Source: Photobacterium leiognathi (lineage in GTDB: Bacteria; Pseudomonadota; Gammaproteobacteria; Enterobacterales; Vibrionaceae). Taken from it: a stretch of 64,000 bases of DNA. The notes beneath the pieces were generated by a model. It searched no databases, was not told the origin of the DNA, and saw only the letters and a program-made list of their open reading frames with translations. The stretch is taken from contig NZ_CP131599.1 of assembly GCF_030685535.1 (NCBI RefSeq), forward strand, positions 806,001-870,000, in the 5' to 3' direction. Both the position numbers and the translations under genes were made by a program. This document shows positions 19,890 through 29,150 of this stretch, in pieces (position 1 is the first letter of the stretch; every line of letters begins with the position of its first letter).

Positions 19890-21332
19890 TCACCTTGCTG
19901 GAATAACACCTTTCAAATCATCATCTGTTCGTCTATCGTAGCGCTGTGTTGTCGTAATACTGCTATGTCCCATGAACTTACTTACTAATAGTAAGTCAAA
20001 TCCCGAACGAAGTAAGTTGGTTGCCACAGAGTGACGAAAGTCATGGGGCGAAACAACTCTATTAAATCCTTTTTTATTCAGTCCCTTACATAAATCATTA
20101 AGTGTTTGTGTTGTTAATCTTTGATGGGTTAACGCTTGGTATCGATTAATGGTACAAAATAAAGCAGGCTTATCCATTTGGCTATTTTGCTGACGAACCA
20201 CAAGCCATTGCTGCATGGCGCTATAAAGATCGCTGTTGATTGAAAAGGGTACATAACGCTCTTTATTACCTTTACCTACCACTCTAAGTTGGCAACGATC
20301 CATATCAATATCATAAATATTTAAGCTGACAACTTCTGCTCGACGTAAACCTGCCTCATACATTAACCAGAAAATACCATTATCTCTCAATGCTTTAGCT
20401 TTGTTTTTTTGCTCTAAAGTGAGTGCGGAAATATGATCTAACTCTTGATAACTCAAATAGCGACCACTTGATTGACGCGAACCTCGCGGTAATTTTATTG
20501 CTTTAATACGTTCAAGTGTTTCAACCGAAATGAGTTCAGCTAACCATGCATGCTGTGCGACACCACGTAACATTCTGAGCAAATTATCTGCTGTAGCAGG
20601 AGCGTAAGATTTCTTCTGATCACCAAATGTATTTTCGATTCGATCCGTTAAGAATGATTGCATTGTCGATTGAAGTACAGGCGCATATAAAAGGGTGATC
20701 CAATCAAAACGTTCCACACAACTGCGAATACAAAAACAACTAAATGCTTCTAACATAACCCTTGACTGCGTACTTAATTCAAAACGATAAAATTGAGGTT
20801 CAATAGGTTGTAACCATCCTTGTTCTAACGTTATTTTTTTATCTTCATTAAGATTAAAACATGAAAGATGTTCTTCAAAGAGTATTACTTCAGCCAAAGA
20901 TAACGTTTTTTCAGATTGAAGGTATTTCGCTACCGTTAATAACGCATTGAGAAGGGGTTTAACCTGAAGATTTTTCAGTGGTAATTTCTCAGAAAAGTGC
21001 TGACTTTTCATTTTCGCTTTTTGGCGAGCACGCTGAATTAAAAACGCTTTTACAATCTCAATTAATCTTGTTGGATCAGAAAATAACAAAGCCCAATCAA
21101 TAAGTTGAAAGCTATCGCCAATAATATATCGAGACAGTCTTTCAAGCGTATATTTGGCATTCGCTTGTCCGCCAGTGGTGTCCGTTGCTGCTAAAGAGTA
21201 AATATACGAAAGCGCTGGATTTGATGAAGTATATTGAATCTGGTTTACACGTTGAGCGAGTTCAGTTTGCTGGCGTAACGAAGAGGCTCTAAGAGAGAAG
21301 GAACGTGGATCCATTGGAACATTATTAGGCAT
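19890..21332 (-). CDS. Stand-alone tyrosine recombinase / integrase
   Basis: A 480-aa site-specific recombinase. The C-terminal catalytic half shows Arg in YEAGLRRAEVVSLN, Lys in VVGKGNKERYVPF, HDFRH, and the His/Tyr block KFMGHSSITTTQRYD. The N-terminal 280 residues are an enlarged core-binding region. It is too long for, and lacks the extra helix expected in, an integron integrase (about 320 aa). No phage or conjugation genes surround it. Nested inverted repeats lie just upstream, possible recombination or operator sites. Confidence 0.9.
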   Translation of the reverse strand: MPNNVPMDPRSFSLRASSLRQQTELAQRVNQIQYTSSNPALSYIYSLAATDTTGGQANAKYTLERLSRYIIGDSFQLIDWALLFSDPTRLIEIVKAFLIQRARQKAKMKSQHFSEKLPLKNLQVKPLLNALLTVAKYLQSEKTLSLAEVILFEEHLSCFNLNEDKKITLEQGWLQPIEPQFYRFELSTQSRVMLEAFSCFCIRSCVERFDWITLLYAPVLQSTMQSFLTDRIENTFGDQKKSYAPATADNLLRMLRGVAQHAWLAELISVETLERIKAIKLPRGSRQSSGRYLSYQELDHISALTLEQKNKAKALRDNGIFWLMYEAGLRRAEVVSLNIYDIDMDRCQLRVVGKGNKERYVPFSINSDLYSAMQQWLVVRQQNSQMDKPALFCTINRYQALTHQRLTTQTLNDLCKGLNKKGFNRVVSPHDFRHSVATNLLRSGFDLLLVSKFMGHSSITTTQRYDRRTDDDLKGVIPAR

Positions 21333-21407
21333 TACAGGTGTTATTCTAGATCTGCTATAAGGGATATTATATAAGACTGAGATTAAATTACTATATAAAT
21401 CTGTCAG

Positions 21408-21496
21408 TTACGTAAATTTAAAAGATCACTAGCTTTGATCTTATCACTTCATTATTGCTTAAAATTTAGTCTTATTTTTTCTCCGAATTTACGTAA
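21408..21496. repeat. Nested inverted repeats upstream of the recombinase gene
   Basis: TTACGTAAATT (21408-21418) and AATTTACGTAA (21486-21496) form a perfect 11-bp inverted repeat. Inside it, AAGATCA / TGATCTT (21422-21442) form a second stem with a 7-base loop. The pair lies between divergent genes. The rest of the 300-base region is AT-rich without a gene. Confidence 0.6.
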
Positions 21497-21635
21497 TTTA
21501 TCGATATAGTAGTCGTTAGCTAGCTCAGAATTAAACTGTTACGGTGTCACTTTAAGTTGTAAACTTGATACGCTTACATCTTTGGTAATTACATATACTT
21601 AGACTATTAGGGTGGAAAGGGATCTAGGTGTGACT

Positions 21636-22370
21636 ATGAAACGATTAAAGCGTCTTATCTTACTTTGCTACTTTTGTTCCACCAGCGTAAGCGCAACAAA
21701 TATTTATTTAAAACAGTTTAACGAGATTGATAGCAACATTAATAACTTAACCATTAATATTAGCTGCGGAAAATTACCGTCTATATCCTTTGAAGGAGAT
21801 GAACTCGAAAACGTTAAGTTACAAGTTTACAACGCGACACTTAAGTTATATTCAGCAACAGAAGAAAACCCAAAAACAAATATCGTTGCGAATGTTACCG
21901 TTGCAAAGCCCCTTGTAAAAATGATCATAGAAAATCATGCAAGGGTAGATATCGATGATTGCGCTATCGATACTACTCGGTTCACAGCGACTCTAGTTGA
22001 AAAATCGTATGCTGAACTAAACGGCTCAACGACAAACTTAGATATGACGTTAACTGATAACGCTCACGCAAAGGTGAATGTGGTTGCTGAAAATATGACC
22101 ATCACTGCTTTTCAGTCGTCATCGGTTGATGCGAAAAAAGCGTTAGGAAAACTTAACTTATCACTGATGACTGATTCACTATTTGAATTATCAGCAAGAG
22201 TGAATCAAGTTGAAATTGATATGAAAGAACACTCAATTGCCACTATGTGTAATACAGTAAACAGCACTATCGGTGGTGTGATGGAAGATGATTCGTCCGT
22301 GGTGATCAATAAAAAAGCAGAAGCAAAAATAACAACAAACGATAATAGCAAAATCACTTTTTGCTACTAA
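21636..22370 (+). CDS. Putative DUF2807 (GIN domain) exported protein
   Basis: A 244-aa protein starting at ATG 21636 (MKRLKRLILLCYF), which places the signal peptide at residues 1-21; a GTG 24 bases upstream only adds charged residues. The mature part is a succession of short beta-strand-like repeats (LKLYSATEENPK, KMIIENHARVDIDD, AELNGSTTNLDM, SLFELSARVNQVE), the pattern of DUF2807 head-GIN beta-helix proteins of the envelope. Function unknown. Confidence 0.6.
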   Translation: MKRLKRLILLCYFCSTSVSATNIYLKQFNEIDSNINNLTINISCGKLPSISFEGDELENVKLQVYNATLKLYSATEENPKTNIVANVTVAKPLVKMIIENHARVDIDDCAIDTTRFTATLVEKSYAELNGSTTNLDMTLTDNAHAKVNVVAENMTITAFQSSSVDAKKALGKLNLSLMTDSLFELSARVNQVEIDMKEHSIATMCNTVNSTIGGVMEDDSSVVINKKAEAKITTNDNSKITFCY

Positions 22371-22425
22371 GACTGACGTTTTATGCTAAATGTGTAATGA
22401 TGATGGCACAGAAAAGGAGTGCATT

Positions 22426-22776
22426 ATGACGACACAATCCGTTAGTTTCGATATCAATACTGAAGTTTCTGTTGCAGAAAATATTATTGAATATCTACAA
22501 GGGCATGAAAACGAATTTTCATCTGCATTATTCAGTAAACATGATCAGCAGGATCTTCGCTACCAGTTCGCAACGGGAAGTTTGAATGTGGATATGGTCG
22601 AGCTATCGCCTGATTCAAAAAGTGGTTACGCAACAGTTAGTTATGGTATTCATTTTTTCTGGCCTTGTAACAACCAAGATGAAATTGATACCTATAATGA
22701 GAAGCTACATTTTACCGTCGATAATAGCAAGGTGTGCTTTGAACTGGTTCATCATGAACCTTGGATAGTGTTATAA
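22426..22776 (+). CDS. Hypothetical protein
   Basis: A 116-aa cytosolic protein. AAAGGAG at 22413-22419 fixes the start at ATG 22426 (MTTQSVSFDINTEV). No known domain is recognised; the sequence is acidic with a beta-rich centre (SGYATVSYGIHFFWPC). It follows the GIN-domain gene by 55 bases and ends at a terminator. Confidence 0.7.
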   Translation: MTTQSVSFDINTEVSVAENIIEYLQGHENEFSSALFSKHDQQDLRYQFATGSLNVDMVELSPDSKSGYATVSYGIHFFWPCNNQDEIDTYNEKLHFTVDNSKVCFELVHHEPWIVL

Positions 22777-22781
22777 ATAAA

Positions 22782-22812
22782 AACAGCCACTCTTTGAATG
22801 GCTGTTTTTTTG
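22782..22812 (+). terminator. Intrinsic terminator
   Basis: The stem AACAGCCA / TGGCTGTT with loop CTCTTTGAA is followed by seven T. Confidence 0.9.
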
Positions 22813-22853
22813 TATTTATTTATACAGATCATTTAGATATTGCTAATGAAAGC

Positions 22854-23231
22854 TTATTCGTCACTTTCAAAGCCGAATACACGATCTTGAATATAAACCA
22901 TGTCGCAATCTGTTTTGTATAGCACACTGTGAATACGATTTGCTTGAATGTAGCCAGTTTGACCCGTACTCAGAATCACTTCTTCACCATCTTTTACTAA
23001 TTCACCGTCTTGCTTAATGTAAAACTGAATCGCAATTTCACCTTTAACAATGATCGACATATCGTCATTTGGGTGGTGGTGTGGTGCTTCGTAAGTGCCT
23101 GCATCCCAACGTTCAAGTAGTGCAGTTACACAGTTCTCGTTTTTCTCATCTGTATCGCGGAAGCTAAATCCTGGCATTTCAGGATCTTTTGTAAAGTCAG
23201 ACCAGATATTTTTAGAAATAAAATCACTCAT
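22854..23231 (-). CDS. Cupin domain protein
   Basis: A 125-aa single-domain cupin. Motif 1 residues are seen in GTYEAPHHHPNDDMSIIVKGE; motif 2 is near GYIQANRIHSV. The triple His suggests bound metal. ATG 23231 (MSDFISKNIW) is preferred over an upstream start. Substrate unknown. Single gene. Confidence 0.85.
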   Translation of the reverse strand: MSDFISKNIWSDFTKDPEMPGFSFRDTDEKNENCVTALLERWDAGTYEAPHHHPNDDMSIIVKGEIAIQFYIKQDGELVKDGEEVILSTGQTGYIQANRIHSVLYKTDCDMVYIQDRVFGFESDE

Positions 23232-23366
23232 AGTAAACCACATAACTGTTTGATGAATATGTGTTTATTATAGGTGATGAAAACTGCTTTATAGATAGAC
23301 AAATTAGCAAGCTAATAAACCAAATAACCGTGCTACATGATTTATGCAATCTTGCTGCATTACTAA

Positions 23367-23615
23367 TTAATACATATCGATATCGTTGTATAACCACTCA
23401 TCTGCTTCATCAAACATTTCTTGTAAAAGTGCTTCTACACGTTCTTTTTCATCGCTTAAGCAACCTAAAACGCTCAAATCATTGTTACCACCAAGACGAA
23501 CACGCACATTGGCATCAGGCCAAACAGTAAGAACTCGGCGAGTAAACTCTTCATCAATTTTAGTAAAATGAGTTTCAGATAGGTTCAGTTTGTTAATCAT
23601 TAATTCAATACGCAT
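23367..23615 (-). CDS. dinI: DinI family SOS protein
   Basis: An 82-aa protein starting MRIELMINKLNL. It ends in the conserved ALLQEMFDEADEWLYND block and has WPDANVRVRLGGNNDLSVLG in the middle, as in E. coli DinI, which stabilises RecA filaments and tunes LexA cleavage. The start at 23615 fits the family; the longer frame would read into the operator. A perfect LexA box sits 20 bases upstream. Confidence 0.93.
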   Translation of the reverse strand: MRIELMINKLNLSETHFTKIDEEFTRRVLTVWPDANVRVRLGGNNDLSVLGCLSDEKERVEALLQEMFDEADEWLYNDIDMY

Positions 23616-23634
23616 AGTATTACTTATATCCAAC

Positions 23635-23650
23635 TGTATATAACAACAGT
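23635..23650 (-). promoter_or_regulatory. LexA box of dinI
   Basis: CTGTATATAACAACAG fits the gamma-proteobacterial LexA consensus CTGT-N8-ACAG exactly and lies 20 bases upstream of the dinI start. SOS control of dinI is established in E. coli. Confidence 0.92.
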
Positions 23651-23878
23651 GATTTTATAAACAGTATTTATGAACATCAATTCAAGATTCAAATGGTCGT
23701 AATTAGTTGAATTTATTGATCTGTGAATAAACAGGATAGTTTTAACCGAGATTAAACAGTATAAAAATCAAAATCTATATTGATCACAGATTTGATGTAA
23801 CAAGACTAGGCAAACGTTTACTTGGTGTAATGGAGTCGGCATACTCACGCCACTTCCTTTACTGTACTTATCCTTTTT

Positions 23879-25309
23879 ATGAAAAAACTGACTCTTTCAC
23901 TACTGGCTGTAAGCTTACTTTCTGCTTGCTCTCAAACTTCACAACTTAACCATAATGCAAGTCTGATCATTAAAAATGGTCAAGTGCTAACCATGAATGA
24001 CAATAAAGACATCATTGAACAGGGTGTTGTTGTTGTTAAAGGTGATCAAATTATCGCGATTGGTACTAAAGCGTTACTTAAGCAGTATTCAGCAAGTAAA
24101 GTGATTGATGCAGAAGATGGCATTGTCATGCCGGGTATGATCAACACTCATAACCATTTACCTATGATTGCGTTTCGTGGCTTAGGTGAAGAAGGGATTG
24201 CGAATCGCTTATTTGCTTATTTCTTCCCATTAGAAAAAGAGAAATTAAGCCGTGATCTCATTTATCAAGCAACCCGTTTAGGTACCCTTGATTTAGCGCA
24301 AAGTGGTGTGACTACTTACGCTGACATGTATTACCACATGGATGAAATGGCAAAGGCAACCAAAGAGATCGGCTTGCGTGCAGTTCTTGGTGAAACCGTG
24401 ATTAAATTCCCAGTGGTAGATGCTAAAGAGCCTCATGGTGGTATTGAATATGCCAAGCAATTTATTCGTGAATACAAAAACGATCCACTGATCACACCAG
24501 CTTTTGCACCGCATGCTGTTTACACTGTAGCAGAAGATAAACTGCAAGAAATCAATACATTATCTAAACAGCTTGATGTTCCTGTATTGATCCATGTAAG
24601 TGAATTTGGTAATGAAGCAGAGCGCATTCAAGATAACACGGACAAACTCAGTCCTGTCGCATGGTTGAATAAAATCGGTGTATTAAACGATCGCATGGTG
24701 CTAGCACACAGCATTCATTTAACCAAAGAAGACATTGCGCTAGTTAAACAATCAGGCGCAGGTATTGCTTACAATCCTATGGCAAATGCGAAAGGGGCAA
24801 CCGATATTGCGCCTGCATGGGAAATGTATCAACAAGACATTCCAATGGGCTTAGGTACTGATGGACCAATGAGTTCGAACCAAGTCGATTTATGGCGTAC
24901 CTTAAGTTATGCCGCTAACATGCAACGCTTAAAGCATGATGATCGTACGATTATGATCCCAGAACAAGTGATTGAGTTAGCAACCATTGGTGGTGCAAAA
25001 GCGCTACATATGGACGATGAAATCGGTTCGTTAGAAACGGGGAAGAAAGCTGACATCATTATTGTTGAAACCGATTCCGCGAATATGCGTCCTAATTACA
25101 ATCCGTATGCAACATTGGTGTACCAAGCTAACCCAAGTAATGTTGATACCACCATTGTGAATGGCAAAGTCGTGATGGAAAACCGTCAAATGAAGACGGT
25201 GAATGTGAAATCTATCAATCAAGAAATCGATAAGATTGAATCAGATATTCAAGACTTTGCTAAAGAGTTGGCGAAAGACGCAATTAAATCACCAAGCTTA
25301 ATGAAGTAA
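23879..25309 (+). CDS. Lipoprotein amidohydrolase (Trz/MtaD deaminase-like)
   Basis: A 476-aa metal-dependent deaminase of the amidohydrolase superfamily. Metal ligands are visible: HNH in NTHNHLPM, His in LIHVSEFGNEAER, His in VLAHSIHL, Asp in LGTDGPMSSN. The frame resembles methylthioadenosine/S-adenosylhomocysteine deaminases. Unusually it begins with a lipoprotein signal (SLLSAC, Cys17), so the enzyme is probably membrane-anchored facing the periplasm. Substrate not deducible. Single gene. Confidence 0.88.
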   Translation: MKKLTLSLLAVSLLSACSQTSQLNHNASLIIKNGQVLTMNDNKDIIEQGVVVVKGDQIIAIGTKALLKQYSASKVIDAEDGIVMPGMINTHNHLPMIAFRGLGEEGIANRLFAYFFPLEKEKLSRDLIYQATRLGTLDLAQSGVTTYADMYYHMDEMAKATKEIGLRAVLGETVIKFPVVDAKEPHGGIEYAKQFIREYKNDPLITPAFAPHAVYTVAEDKLQEINTLSKQLDVPVLIHVSEFGNEAERIQDNTDKLSPVAWLNKIGVLNDRMVLAHSIHLTKEDIALVKQSGAGIAYNPMANAKGATDIAPAWEMYQQDIPMGLGTDGPMSSNQVDLWRTLSYAANMQRLKHDDRTIMIPEQVIELATIGGAKALHMDDEIGSLETGKKADIIIVETDSANMRPNYNPYATLVYQANPSNVDTTIVNGKVVMENRQMKTVNVKSINQEIDKIESDIQDFAKELAKDAIKSPSLMK

Positions 25310-25386
25310 TCTCTATCTGTAGCGTTTGTGATAATCCATCATTATTGCAAACGCTAGTTTTCCCATCAAAACAATGCATTAGCAGA

Positions 25387-25660
25387 TATATACCCAAGCG
25401 ACTTCAAGATGCCTGATTCAGAGCGAAGTCACTGATTTGAATTCAAGGAAGACAACGAAGCGGAATAGCGAGCTCTTTCCAAGTTGTCTGACGCAAGAAG
25501 TCGTCTCAGTGACACGCTCCCAAAGGGCGAGCGTCCTTAGCTCTCAGACTTTGTTAACGATTCTCAATGTAGAACCACTATATCTTCGAATCGTTGCCGC
25601 GCCTGAGAACTAAGGTCGTCTCGCTGAACACTGCATCTTTAGGTTGCTTGGACATAGATA
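25387..25660. repeat. MITE-like intergenic repeat element
   Basis: A 274-bp non-coding block with imperfect terminal inverted repeats of about 27 bases. The left end is TATATACCCAAGCGACTTCA; the right end on the other strand reads TATCTATGTCCAAGCAACCT. Both run on to AAGATGC. The interior has further short dyads. I recognise this sequence type as a common intergenic repeat in Vibrio/Photobacterium genomes. No transposase is encoded. Confidence 0.65.
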
Positions 25661-25771
25661 CAATAAGTCTCAAATATAATAAATAAAACCTAATTTTGAC
25701 ACTTTTTGATGTGTATCTTTGTTCGATTCGTCTTATTATTATCCCAACAAGAAAACAATAGGACATCAAAA

Positions 25772-26251
25772 ATGACAGCTTTTACATTACGCAGTAATGA
25801 CCTTGCTGAAGGTCAACCAAAAGAAAAGCGTTTTTCATTCAATAGCTTTGGTCACGATGGTGATAACGTTTCTCCGCAACTAGAGTGGGCAAACGCTCCT
25901 GAAGGTACAAAAAGTTTCGCAGTTACTTGTTTTGATCCTGATGCACCAACAGGTTGTGGTTTCTGGCACTGGCAAGTGATCAATATTCCTGCATCAACAA
26001 CATCTTTAGAGCAGGGTGCTTCTGGTAAATTAGCCGCTGGTCTTGAAATGCGTAACGACTACGGTTTCAACGGTTACGGCGGTGCTTGTCCTCCAGAAGG
26101 TCATGGTATGCACCGTTACCAGTTCACTGTGTGGGCGCTACCTGTAGAAAAACTAGAAGTGCCAGATGATGCATCATGTGCACTAGTTAGCTTCATGTTA
26201 AACATGACCTCTCTAGGTAAATCAACAATTACAGCGACTTACACTCGTTAA
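25772..26251 (+). CDS. YbhB/YbcL family (PEBP, Raf kinase inhibitor-like) protein
   Basis: A 159-aa phosphatidylethanolamine-binding-protein fold. The ligand-pocket motifs are CFDPDAPTGCGFWHW and GYGGACPPEGHGMHRY. The start at 25772 (MTAFTLRSNDL) has AGGA upstream; a longer frame would add a hydrophobic stretch not seen in the family. Cytosolic; biochemical role in bacteria is unclear. Confidence 0.92.
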   Translation: MTAFTLRSNDLAEGQPKEKRFSFNSFGHDGDNVSPQLEWANAPEGTKSFAVTCFDPDAPTGCGFWHWQVINIPASTTSLEQGASGKLAAGLEMRNDYGFNGYGGACPPEGHGMHRYQFTVWALPVEKLEVPDDASCALVSFMLNMTSLGKSTITATYTR

Positions 26252-26264
26252 TTTAATTAGAGTG

Positions 26265-26304
26265 AAAGCCCTGCTTACCTTTAATTATGGTAAACAGGGC
26301 TTTT
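26265..26304 (+). terminator. Intrinsic terminator of the PEBP gene
   Basis: The stem AAAGCCCTG-CTTACC / GGTAAACAGGGCTTTT, with a small internal mismatch, is followed by T-rich sequence. It overlaps the nominal start of the next reading frame and therefore supports the later start. Confidence 0.8.
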
Positions 26305-26313
26305 GTATATGCT

Positions 26314-27093
26314 ATGAAAAGTTTTATTCAGCTTAACTATTACAACGGTATCCAACCGCAACGCTTGCGTAATGTTCCCATTATTTATCCTTCTATTTTT
26401 TGGATTCAACAAGGGGAGAAACAGCTGCAATGGCAAAACGATTGGATCAGTTTCAATAATAAAAATTGGTTATTGTCGCACGGCAATGCGTCGCTAACTT
26501 TTATCAATAATCCTAATCAAAGCCAGTTTTTCTCAACCCAACTGAGTTTTTTAATCCGCCCAAGTGATGCACTCATTGAACGCTCATTAGAAAATCAGCA
26601 AGTTGATCAAACACCAGAATATACAATTGACGGCACCGCGAAATACTTATGGCAAAGTATCATCACAATGCCAAAAGATATTAGGCCAAGCGTACAGCAA
26701 CATATCGTTAATGCTTTGTTTGAGCATCTTGCAAATAGCGGACAGTTACATCAACTGTTCACGGTGCGAAACTTAAGCTGGCGAGACAAACTCACTCAAT
26801 ATTTTAATGAGGATCCCAAAGCGAACCATTCTATTGAATCGGTTTGTGAGCATTTTGGTTTGAGTAAATCAACGTTAATTAGGCGTTTGAAAGAAGAGAA
26901 CACTCAATTTAGGGAAGTGTTAGCACAGCTTAGAATGGGCTATGCACTGAGCTTGCTGCAAAACAAACCTTACTCACAAATAGAGTTAGCACATCTATGC
27001 GGTTATAAGTCGGAATTACGTTTTGCTCAGCGATTTCAACATCAATTTGGCCTAACGCTAAAACAATACCAAAAGACATTTGAATACCATTAA
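26314..27093 (+). CDS. AraC family transcriptional regulator
   Basis: A 259-aa regulator. The N-terminal half is a variable sensor; the C-terminal 95 residues have the two-HTH AraC domain (SIESVCEHFGLSKSTLIRRLKEE; then SQIELAHLCGYKSELRFAQRFQHQFGLTLKQYQ). The start at ATG 26314 (MKSFIQLNYYNG) avoids the terminator of the preceding gene. Target unknown; the oxidoreductase gene converges on it. Confidence 0.9.
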   Translation: MKSFIQLNYYNGIQPQRLRNVPIIYPSIFWIQQGEKQLQWQNDWISFNNKNWLLSHGNASLTFINNPNQSQFFSTQLSFLIRPSDALIERSLENQQVDQTPEYTIDGTAKYLWQSIITMPKDIRPSVQQHIVNALFEHLANSGQLHQLFTVRNLSWRDKLTQYFNEDPKANHSIESVCEHFGLSKSTLIRRLKEENTQFREVLAQLRMGYALSLLQNKPYSQIELAHLCGYKSELRFAQRFQHQFGLTLKQYQKTFEYH

Positions 27094-27118
27094 CACCGAG
27101 TGTTAATGGTATTTTCTT
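27085..27118. terminator. Bidirectional terminator
   Basis: A perfect stem, ATACCATTAACAC / GTGTTAATGGTAT, between converging genes, followed by TTTTCTT on the plus strand. It starts inside the last codons of the AraC-family gene. Confidence 0.85.
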
Positions 27119-27148
27119 CTGTGTGACAAAGTCACCAATCAACGTTTA

Positions 27149-28084
27149 TTAATGACGTTCAAATAAACTGTGTAGTTGGTGAGAGAGTAAATCTGCTAAC
27201 TGATGAGATGATATATTACGTTCAATAGTGTGTAATGGCATCGAGCCTTCTTCGATAACGCCCAACCAATCATTAATCATCCCTTCAAAGCCTTTGGTTG
27301 CTAACATTGGTGTCCAATCTTCACTAGTAAGAATACGCTCTTCGTTATTTAGCCAACGTTGACCACGAGTAAATGAGCTAAATTGATAGGATTGATTATG
27401 ATAAGTTGCAGAAACCGTTTCGTTAGTGATACCGGTTAAACGGTTCATAGATGCGTGCAATAAACATTGTCCCGCTTGCCATTGCACATCAACACGCGAT
27501 AGCTGGTTACCAAACATTTGGTGAGTGATATACACATCTTCAAGAGTGGCTTTACAATTTAAGTTCACACTGTCGAGTGCATGAATAAAATCATCAAAAA
27601 TAAAGGTTTGGATATCACCTGGTAAATTATGGCGATTTTTCTCCCAACGTAGTGATAACAATTCACCCACGTTGCCAGAAGCTAATTCAGGTAGGTGTTT
27701 ATTATAAAGAGGGATGTGGCGGCGATTAAAGCCAACGTAAAGGGGAGTTTGATGCTTTTCCGCTAAGTTATAAAGCAGTTCAACTTGTTCACCACTATCT
27801 ACTAATGGTTTATCAACAAAGGTAGGAATACCTTGGGTTAAAAACCAAAATGCGATATCAAAATGAACACTGGTTGCAGCATGTATCATCACAGCATCAA
27901 CATTCTTTTTAGTTAGCTGACGATAGTCACTGTAGCTATGTTTGATGCGATATTTTTCTGATAATGATGCTAATACCGCAGTATCACGAGTACATAAGAC
28001 AAGCTCAACATTGTTTAGTTGTGTCATGATAGGTAGATATGCTTTTTGTGCAATATCACCTAAACCAATCACCCCAATTCTCAT
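27149..28084 (-). CDS. Gfo/Idh/MocA family oxidoreductase (MviM-like)
   Basis: A 311-aa NAD(P)-dependent oxidoreductase. The Rossmann motif GVIGLGDIAQKAYLPI opens the protein; VDKPL (DKP motif) lies near residue 93. The start resembles E. coli MviM. Substrate unknown, probably a sugar derivative. Single gene. Confidence 0.9.
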   Translation of the reverse strand: MRIGVIGLGDIAQKAYLPIMTQLNNVELVLCTRDTAVLASLSEKYRIKHSYSDYRQLTKKNVDAVMIHAATSVHFDIAFWFLTQGIPTFVDKPLVDSGEQVELLYNLAEKHQTPLYVGFNRRHIPLYNKHLPELASGNVGELLSLRWEKNRHNLPGDIQTFIFDDFIHALDSVNLNCKATLEDVYITHQMFGNQLSRVDVQWQAGQCLLHASMNRLTGITNETVSATYHNQSYQFSSFTRGQRWLNNEERILTSEDWTPMLATKGFEGMINDWLGVIEEGSMPLHTIERNISSHQLADLLSHQLHSLFERH

Positions 28085-28176
28085 TTATTACCCTTATTTT
28101 AGGCTTACTTCCTTTTTGCTTTATATCTTACGAAAGCTGAAGTTAAGCTGACAATATACGTATATTGCATACATCA

Positions 28177-28443
28177 TTAATCAATATAATCACGTTTGAT
28201 AGCACGATTATCATATTTAGCAAAGCGTTTATTCAAATGCTTCTCTTCTTGTCGATAGCTCGCACGTAATACGATCAGGGTAATAATGCCACTCGCGACA
28301 CATTTAAATAGAGCCAGGATGAGGCATTGCGGCAAAACAGAATAGCGATTAAATGCTAACGAAAAAAAATGGTAGGTATAGAAGATCGTTATTGCTAGTG
28401 ATGAATAGTAAAACATCTTATAGCTCAGTTTGATCACACTCAT
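28177..28443 (-). CDS. Small membrane protein
   Basis: An 88-aa protein with two hydrophobic segments (MFYYSSLAITIFYTYHFFSL and LILALFKCVASGIITLIVL) and a basic C-terminal tail. AAAGGTAAG directly upstream supports the start at 28443 rather than the longer frame. Not recognised. Confidence 0.55.
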   Translation of the reverse strand: MSVIKLSYKMFYYSSLAITIFYTYHFFSLAFNRYSVLPQCLILALFKCVASGIITLIVLRASYRQEEKHLNKRFAKYDNRAIKRDYID

Positions 28444-28621
28444 TGACTTACCTTTTTTATAACACTCTCTATGCATCAAACTTAACATAGTAAAATGAGT
28501 CAATAACAGAACAAAATGAGAGAATTTATAAAAAGTACAACCAATGAGACAAAAAACATTCAGTTAGGGAATGTTTTATACTGTAATTTTTAGTATTTTC
28601 AAAAATAACTGAAATATACGA

Positions 28622-29044
28622 TTAACACTTAGTAAACTTGCGAGATTGAATTAACAGCAAGACGGGCAAAATAAACACTGTGGTTGTTAAAATATCCGCA
28701 ACAGTATGATAATGCTGATGAACCATAATCAAGGCATAGCTGAACATTGATATCACTATTAAGTGCATTAAACGTGATTTATAGACAATAAAATACGCAA
28801 CAAACACAAGAGCAATAGCGGTGTGGGTACTGTAATCAAGTCCAAATGCTGACCAAATATGCAAGATATTATCAATGAACATCATGGTATAGATAAATAT
28901 AGTCGACAGAATTACCAAGACTAACCGCATTAACCCTTGTTGCATGCTACCTTTTAACATCACCCGTAGAATTGAAATAAAACACACCAATGCGATCACT
29001 GGCGTATAAATATCTGCAATAAGAGCCCATTGTTGATAAGTCAT
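28622..29044 (-). CDS. Hypothetical inner-membrane protein
   Basis: A 140-aa protein with about four transmembrane segments and a short polar C-terminus. It ends IQSRKFTKC. An H-x-x-x-H arrangement (MVHQHYHTVAD) near residue 112 recalls PAP2-type HxxxAD motifs, but the first signature is not visible, so I do not assign an activity. Single gene. Confidence 0.55.
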   Translation of the reverse strand: MTYQQWALIADIYTPVIALVCFISILRVMLKGSMQQGLMRLVLVILSTIFIYTMMFIDNILHIWSAFGLDYSTHTAIALVFVAYFIVYKSRLMHLIVISMFSYALIMVHQHYHTVADILTTTVFILPVLLLIQSRKFTKC

Positions 29045-29150
29045 GGTTATCCTTATATGGTTGCGTTTCTTTAAAGTTACTTATCTTCAGCCATCATGCC
29101 ATTTGGCAAATTAATAGCGGCTGAAAACAAGATATAGAAAGGTAGTTATC

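Noticed and set aside
19890..21332. Integron integrase driving the cassette arrays
   Set aside because: 480 aa, without an integron-integrase-like extra domain, no attI or attC beside it, and about 25 kb from the arrays.
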